A DNA stretch of 64,000 nucleotides. Origin: Tamarix chinensis. Its lineage: Eukaryota > Streptophyta > Magnoliopsida > Caryophyllales > Tamaricaceae. A program made the position numbers and the translations under genes. The notes below the pieces were generated by a model that did no database searches, had not been told where the DNA came from, and was given only the letters and a program-made list of their open reading frames with translations. Shown here in pieces: positions 58,221-64,000 of this stretch; the stretch's first letter is position 1; every line of letters starts with the position of its first letter. Where the stretch lies: contig CM060174.1 in NCBI GenBank assembly GCA_030549775.1, positions 42,236,586-42,300,585 of the forward strand, read 5' to 3'.

Positions 58221-58345
58221 GTATTATTATTAATATTATTATCATTATTATTATTACTACTACTACTATTAGCGTTATTAATATAAGTATCATTATGGCC
58301 ATTACTTTTATATTATTTTCATCACTATTATTATTATTATTATTA
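57590..58345. repeat. Trinucleotide microsatellite block, 3' LTR
   Basis: (TTA)n runs at about 57618-57667, 57891-57947 and 57981-58080, (TAC/ACT)n at 58167-58221 and shorter (TTA)n to 58350. Where the 5' LTR has (TTG)n and a (TTA)n run, this copy has (TTGTTA)n plus (TTA)n and (ACT)n. Confidence 0.92.
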
Positions 58346-58796
58346 TTATTATTACTAGAATTTGGGGTCGATATTAGTATCGTCATAAAAACTAATAATA
58401 ATAATAATATTATTAGTAATATTGAAACCATTACTTTAATATTGTGAATATTACTAAGACTTACTTTGGTTAGTAGTGGCATGATTAATTATTTTGAGAA
58501 TAATAACCCTACTTTTAATTATAAAACTATTATTATCATTAGTAGCCTTAATAGTAGGCCATAATAAGAGTAAGATAGGAAATTTTGGTAATTTTGGTAA
58601 GAGGGAGATCAACCCATAGTATTTACCTCTTATAGGTAAATCAAGTCAAAACCCTAAGGAGGCATAGGAGCGTGCTCCAAGCCTGGTGACGTTTAGGTTA
58701 GGGTGCAGCTAAAGCCGCATGTGTGCTATATATCTTACATGCCATGGATGTCCCATATAATTATATGTCATGTACTATATACCATTATCTTAACTA

Positions 58797-58888
58797 TTCT
58801 GCAAGTTGTGACGTGATGTGATGTTCATGTTCTCTCTTCTGGTATGTGAGAATATGGATATTCTGCAAGTTGTGACGTGATGTGATGT
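58797..58888. repeat. Local duplication of CTGCAAGTTGTGACGTGATG
   Basis: The 26-bp sequence starting CTGCAAGTTGTGACGTGATG occurs at 58799-58824 and 58863-58888 here but once in the 5' LTR (about 49369-49394). Confidence 0.85.
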
Positions 58889-59348
58889 AGCCCCTTAGGA
58901 CATGCATGCTAGGGTATTTTATGTGGTGATGTGGGATGGAGGCATGGAAAAATAACAATGGGAATATAAGATAACCAAGGGGAAGTTGTCTAACGTAGGT
59001 AAGAATGACCTAAATAACCCATGCTCCATGAGTGGTGAATAAAAGGGGGGATTTAAATAAAATGAAAGAGTGGGAAGAACTAGGGATGCATGGGAATTTT
59101 AGGGTTTGGCATGATAAGTATCGAGGGTTTTGCATGGGGTGGTTAGAGTCCGTGTGGAGACAAACCTTACATATGGAAATTTGTCTTGGGGCGTGAGGAA
59201 GGTAATAGAAGCATCCTTTCGGTGACTGGGGGCTTGGGGGTGAAAAATAGTCTGTGGGAAAGTATAAGGGTGCGTAGGAGACCAGGCTAGGGTCTGGGAG
59301 GAAACCCTAATTTGATAAGGTGGAAAACGAAAAGGAAATAAAAATAAA

Positions 59349-59388
<40 letters not shown>

Positions 59389-59803
59389 GTAATAATAATA
59401 AAGGAGCATAAGTGAGGTATGAAGGGAGAGTTAAGTTTGAGGGTCGTGACGTGTAGGGTGTTGAAATAGTTTGGGTTGTGTGAGGCAAAGAGGATGGGCC
59501 ACACGGGCCCAAACTAGGGTTTCTGGAGAAAACCCTAGGGTAAGGCAGTGAATAGACTTTGAGGGTATAAGGTGTGGGCCTCGACCCCCACACTTAGGAT
59601 TTGGGCTCGTGGTGTAAGTAAGTGGATTACGGGAAGGATGTTGGAGCGAGTTAGGAGGTGCAGAGGTTTCAAGATATGGATGGGCCCTCTTAGGTGGATA
59701 AGTGTAGCTGGAGTTAGCCATACATGTCTAAGGCGAAATCTGTCGAATAAGATACCGTAAAACACTAATCATGTAAACTGGAAGATTGTTGAGCCAGGTC
59801 CAG

Positions 59804-60142
59804 ACCGATCCACCCGCATAATAGTGGCCAGGTGTCGGGGTGCCCTAGAGACCGATCCACCAGCATATAATAGTGGTTAGGTGCATTCTGCCTTATAAAT
59901 GACCGATCCACTGGTTATAATAGTAGGGGATCCCAAGCTCAATAAACCAAACCCTAAATTTGTTAAGACATGTAAAAGATACTAAGTACTTATAATGGAA
60001 CACCATGAGACTCGGGGCCAGATCGATCCACCAGCATAATAGTGGCCATGAGCGTTTTCCCTAGAGACCCATCCACCCGCATATAATAGTGGTCAGGTGT
60101 GTTTTTCCCTATAAGTGATCGATCCACCGGGTATAATAGTGG
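59804..60142. repeat. Iterated CCAC...AGTGG hairpin modules, 3' LTR
   Basis: Six copies of the CCACCRGCATATAATAGTGG type between 59804 and 60142, matching the block at 50270-50607. Confidence 0.85.
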
Positions 60143-60230
60143 GGTTTCCGTACTCGCATGGATTAATAAAAAATTATGGTGTGAAATGAGTCCTAATTAG
60201 AAAATAAATAATTAGTTTATCCGAACCGCT

Positions 60231-60235
60231 AATGG
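60231..60235. repeat. Candidate left target duplication (AATGG)
   Basis: The bases before the inserted LTR. The homologous 5' LTR position reads TTTGG. The right copy lies outside the window, so this cannot be confirmed. Confidence 0.45.
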
Positions 60236-61280
60236 TGAAATACCCCAAAAATTCTAATTTTATTATTTATTATTAAACAATATTTTATTATGAAAATTAA
60301 TTAAATAAATTACTTTTATTAAAATAAAATTAAATTAAATTAATTAGGGAAAATCAAGAGAAATCTTATAAATATTTTAATTAGGGTGAAATTTTGGTAT
60401 TTTAGTTAATTAAGGATTTTATTTTAGAAATTAATTAAATTAATTATTTTATTTAAAATAAGAAAGAGAGAATAGTTTCAAATTAATATTAATTTTATAA
60501 ATAATTTAATGGAAGAAAATTAGAGTGATTTGTTAATTAAAATAGATTTTATGGAAAATCTTTTAAAAATCCTAATTTAGCCAAAAAAAGGGATTTAAAT
60601 ATTATTTTATTTAAATATTATTATTTTTAAATATCCAAAATATTCTATTTAATTTAATTAACCCAACCCTCCTATTTTTCTTTTTCCCTTTTTTTTCCTT
60701 TTTCTTTCTTTTTCTTTCTTCTTCTTTTCTTTTTCTTTTTCCCCTCCCCCGATTGGGCCTGCCTCCCCGTGGCCCGATCCTTCTTTTCCTTTCCTTCGGC
60801 CGACCCAGCCCGCGCCATCGTCCACCTTCTCCTTTCCGTCCCAACGCTACGTTTTATTTATTTTAACCATCGCAACGCGTCGTTTGACTTAAGTACCTTA
60901 GCCCCGCACCGAACCGCCCGGTTTCTTCCTTTTTCTTTCTTTTCTTTCTTCCCTGGACCGCCGGTCCACCCTTTCTTCCTCCTTTCTTCTTCCCCAGCCC
61001 TTCACACCATCCCCGTCGAGCACATGCAACCTCCGCAGCCACCTCCGAAAATTTCGACGCCGGTTACGCCCATTTTGACCGGCGGTTTTCCTTCCTCTCT
61101 CCTCCCCTTGACTCGTCGACCATTTTGAACCAATCCACTCCCCCATTCCTCGCACGATCTTCCTCTCCCCTGGCCACTTGCAGACCACGACCGGGAGTGC
61201 GCCAGCTGTCCTTGTCGGCCAGTGCCCACTTCTTCCTACCACTCCCCCATTTACCCTTCGACCTTAACTTCCCCTTCAGT

Positions 61281-61290
61281 CTATAAATAC
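61281..61290 (+). promoter_or_regulatory. TATA box of the third long LTR
   Basis: CTATAAATAC followed by CCCAG, in the same position relative to the polypyrimidine tract as in the other two LTRs. Confidence 0.7.
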
Positions 61291-61979
61291 CCCAGATTGA
61301 GCCTTGTATCGATTTTTTGGGCTGTTTACCAAAATTCACAAACATTACCACCGCTGCCCCTTTAGTTGACATTTCCGCCGCCTCTGGCCAACTTTGCTAC
61401 CCTTTCTGGCCACCCGTGCACTCCTTGCACCGCCCACTAACTAATTGTGCCTTCCTCCTCACTCGATTCTTCCTACACAAGCCACCTCGGTTGTGCAAAG
61501 TTCTCTCCTCAACTAAACCATTTTCTGCCACCGCCGCCCTTCGAACCACCATTAGCCACCTCCTCCGCTGCTTCTACCGCTTCTTTTACCTCTCAAATTA
61601 TTCTACAAACCACCCTCTACCTTCCCCTACCCTTATTTTCCTCTTCCTCCCTCTCCTTCTCTCTTTCTCTCCTTCTTCTCCATTTGGCCACCGCCGTGCG
61701 CTGCCACCTTTGGCTATGTCACCACCTCCATTCTATCCCTCTCCTTCTAGGCAATTCTAAACACCCCCAACTCCCACCTTAATCCTCCCTATCTTTTTCC
61801 GAGCATTCAACTTTTACCCTTTTCTTCCCTTTTTCCGGCCGCCGCCACCACCGTCGTGCACCACCGCCGGTGCCGCCTATCCCCGCCAGCCTAAGGTTGA
61901 ACCCTAGACCCTCTCAGCCCTTTTCCCTTTTTTTACAAGCCTTAAATTATTTTATTCCATTTATTCTAATATAAATCCT

Positions 61980-62286
61980 ATTATCATTATTATTAATATT
62001 TCCATTTTTAATATGTATTATTAGTATTACTAATATTAATATTTTTATTATTATTATTCTGTTGAGGGCCGAAGCCCTATTATATTTTAATTCAATTTTG
62101 TTATTATTACTAGTATTATTATTATTGTTATTATCTTTATTATTAATACTAATATGTTGTTGTTATTATTATTATTTACTATTTCGAAATTGTTATTATT
62201 ATTATTTTAGTATTATTATTACAACTACCTTACCATTAGCATTGTTATTATTATTGTTATTGTTATTATTGTTGTTGTTGTTGTTG

Positions 62287-62344
<58 letters not shown>

Positions 62345-62637
62345 TATTATATTCAAGTGTTAGTATTATTATCTTATATAGGGCTGAAACCCTATTGTGC
62401 TTATTTTAAATTTTAGTAGTATTATTATAAATATCATGTCTTATTATTATTAGGGTTATTAGTATTTTTATTATTATTAGTATTTATTCTTATTACTGTC
62501 ATTATTATTATTATTATTTATTATGTTATTATTATTCAATGTAGAGTGGAAACCCTACTTCTTTTATCTTCAATCATTATCTTTACTATTACTACCTTTA
62601 TGGTTATTATTATTTTGTAATATTATTATGGCTTTTA

Positions 62638-62702
<65 letters not shown>

Positions 62703-62770
62703 TCATCATTATTATTATTAATAAATTTGGTTATTTATTTTAGTAATATTATTATTAGTACTATTTTGGT
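61980..62770. repeat. Trinucleotide microsatellite block, third LTR
   Basis: (TTG)n at about 62271-62290, long (TTA)n at 62290-62335 and 62635-62700, and many short runs. Same location in the LTR as the other blocks. The phrase AGGGCTGAAACCCTATT recurs near 62066, 62380, 62545 and 62775 in varied form. Confidence 0.9.
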
Positions 62771-63391
62771 AAAGGGACTGATGCCCTTATTTCACTATGT
62801 TTTTGAGTAATGTCCTTTTTATTATTATTGTTACTATTTTTATTATTCTTGTTAATATTAATATTGATATTATTTTGGTATTTTTGCTATTATTATTTTA
62901 ATATTTTATCAAAAGCCTAGTCTTATATTAAGTTAGTGATTAATAGTATTTTTGATAGGAGGGAGTCTAATTTTAGCTTTTCCCTCATAATAGGTAAAAC
63001 CAGTCAAAGCCCTAAGGAGGCATAGGAGTGTGCTCTAAGACCAGTGTCATTTTAGGTAAGGGTGTTACTAAGGCCTTTTGCGTGTTTGTGTGCATTATGT
63101 GCTTCGTATGCTATATATTCTATGTTTATCATTATTAATCATTTCGTATGTGGTATGACGTGGAATTGAAGTACGTCTTTGTGTATTTACATGGCATGTG
63201 TACTATATGTGATAAAATGTTGTGTTATATGATGTGACCCTATAAAATATGTATGTGAGGACATATAAAAGTGGTATTGTGTGGGAAAAAGGTTGGAAAT
63301 GGAAAATGGGAAGTAAGTTGACTAAAGGGGAAATGAGTTGGCCTAAGTATTTTAATGATCTATGAGTGGAGGAATAAAAGAAAGAATTTAA

Positions 63392-63616
63392 GGTTTCGTG
63401 TGGAGGAATATAATATAGGGTTTCGTGTGGAAGAATCTAATTTATGGTTTTATGTGGGAGAATATAATTTATGGTTCTATTTGGGAGAATCTAATTTATG
63501 GTTTTGTGTGGGAGAATATAATTTATGATTTTATATGGGAGAATCTAATTTATGATTTTGTATGGGAGAATCTAATCTATGGTTTTGCATGATTTATTTG
63601 GGAGAATTTAATCTAT
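63392..63616. repeat. 27-bp minisatellite
   Basis: Eight units of GGTTTTATGTGGGAGAATAT then AATTTAT, starting at 63392, 63419, 63446, 63473, 63500, 63527, 63554 and 63581 (the last is 36 bp, with a 9-bp insertion). Confidence 0.92.
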
Positions 63617-64000
63617 GGTTGCATGGTGGTATTAGGTTTTGTATGGTGGTATTAATGGTTGCATGGTGGTATTAATGGTTTTATCGTGGTATTAGGGTTT
63701 GCATGGTGGCATTAGGGTTTGTATGGTGGTATTAATGGTTACATGGTGGTATTAGGGTTTGTATGGTGGTATTAATGATTGCATGGTGGTATCAATGGTT
63801 GCATGGTGGTATTAATTGGTATATAGTGGTATTAGGGTCTACATGGTGGTATTAGGATTTGCATGGTGGTATTAGGGTTTGTATGGTGGTATTAATGATT
63901 GCATGGTGGTATTAGGGTTTGCAGGGTGGTATTAATAGTTGCATGGTGGTATTAATGGTTGTATAGTGGTATTAGGGTTTGCATAGGAGTTAATGATTGC
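63617..64000. repeat. 20-bp minisatellite, running off the window
   Basis: About 19 units of GCATGGTGGTATTAATGGTT with variants GGGTTT and GATT at the end of the unit. Period exactly 20 bp for most of its length. Confidence 0.93.

Larger units (their letters stand above)
46697..60235 (+). mobile_element. Tekay/Del-like chromovirus with very long LTRs
   Basis: 5' LTR 46697-51324, primer site 51328-51339, gag-pol 51577-56081 with C-terminal chromodomain, polypurine tract and 3' LTR from 56226. The 3' LTR is interrupted at 60235 by another LTR, so its last ~640 bp and the right target duplication lie beyond the window. RT (FIDD), DSG protease and chromodomain place it with plant chromoviruses, most like Tekay/Del. 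Gag-pol is dead: one frameshift and about 18 stops. Confidence 0.9.
56226..60235 (+). repeat. 3' LTR of the Tekay-like element (interrupted at its end)
   Basis: Matches 46697-50690 in order: AT-rich start, polypyrimidine tract, TATA box (57038), C-rich leader, microsatellites, hairpin modules. The expected remaining end (matching 50691-51324) is not in the window because a new LTR begins at 60236. Divergence from the 5' LTR is roughly one site in ten by eye, so the insertion is old. Confidence 0.88.
60236..64000 (+). mobile_element. Long LTR of a related Tekay-like element, truncated by the window end
   Basis: Starts TGAAATACCCCAAAAATTC, the same start as the 56226 LTR, and repeats its plan: AT-rich, polypyrimidine tract (60675-60760), TATA box (61281), C-rich leader, microsatellites (61980-62760), then an ANCCAGTCAAA-type segment (62990). 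Sequence is otherwise too different to be the same family copy. It ends in minisatellites. No internal coding region is reached, so it may be solo or 5' LTR. Confidence 0.8.

Overview
The window is angiosperm nuclear DNA made almost entirely of LTR retrotransposons. The evidence is plant-type Ty3/gypsy lineages (Athila-like, chromoviruses of CRM/Galadriel/Reina type, Tekay/Del-like), plant Ty1/copia elements (one with Sirevirus-style polypurine motifs), initiator-Met-tRNA primer sites, and long AT-rich spacers. I found no host protein gene, rRNA or tRNA gene. Nearly every reading frame is an element remnant carrying stops and frameshifts. This fits old, methylated, probably pericentromeric or other gene-poor heterochromatin (inference). 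I cannot name the species. Layout: (1) About 600-5720, + strand: a badly decayed Athila-like gypsy element with protease, RT, RNase H and integrase, a conserved post-pol motif and a third env-like ORF. Sequence to about 8.93 kb may hold its 3' LTR. (2) 8.93-12.06 kb: AT-rich, unassigned. (3) 12.06-14.21 kb, +: a chromovirus remnant with protease joined through a large internal deletion to integrase, plus a 3' LTR. (4) 14.2-20.9 kb, +: Sirevirus-like copia sequence, namely a 3' end with repeated AGGGGGAG tracts, two related but diverged LTRs in tandem, a primer site and a gag pseudogene. (5) 22.16-37.69 kb: a three-layer nest. A minus-strand chromovirus has its left LTR split by a ~3.07-kb solo LTR, itself split by a young, nearly complete 5.84-kb CRM-like element (25205-31047) with two 813-bp LTRs, TAAAA target duplications, primer site and polypurine tract, but an in-frame deletion of most RNase H and integrase. 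(6) 38.89-42.5 kb: a minus-strand copia element lacking its 5' end. (7) 42.5-46.0 kb: a Tekay-type LTR fragment, a minus-strand Tekay gag-protease fragment and a second copia 3' end. (8) 46.70-60.24 kb, +: a Tekay/Del-like chromovirus with a 4.6-kb LTR full of (TTA)n microsatellites, a dead gag-pol with chromodomain, and most of its 3' LTR. (9) 60.24-64.00 kb: a related long LTR inserted in that 3' LTR, ending in 27-bp and 20-bp minisatellites and running off the window. How the parts work together: these are independent insertions, not an operon. Each element once encoded Gag (particle), protease, RT/RNase H (copying) and integrase (insertion), driven by its LTR promoter. None here looks autonomous. 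I did not find a convincing undescribed biological system. The most informative observations are the datable nest with an internal empty-site control, two separate chromovirus remnants with in-frame pol deletions, microsatellite turnover between LTRs of one element, and iterated hairpin and palindromic motifs in LTRs.
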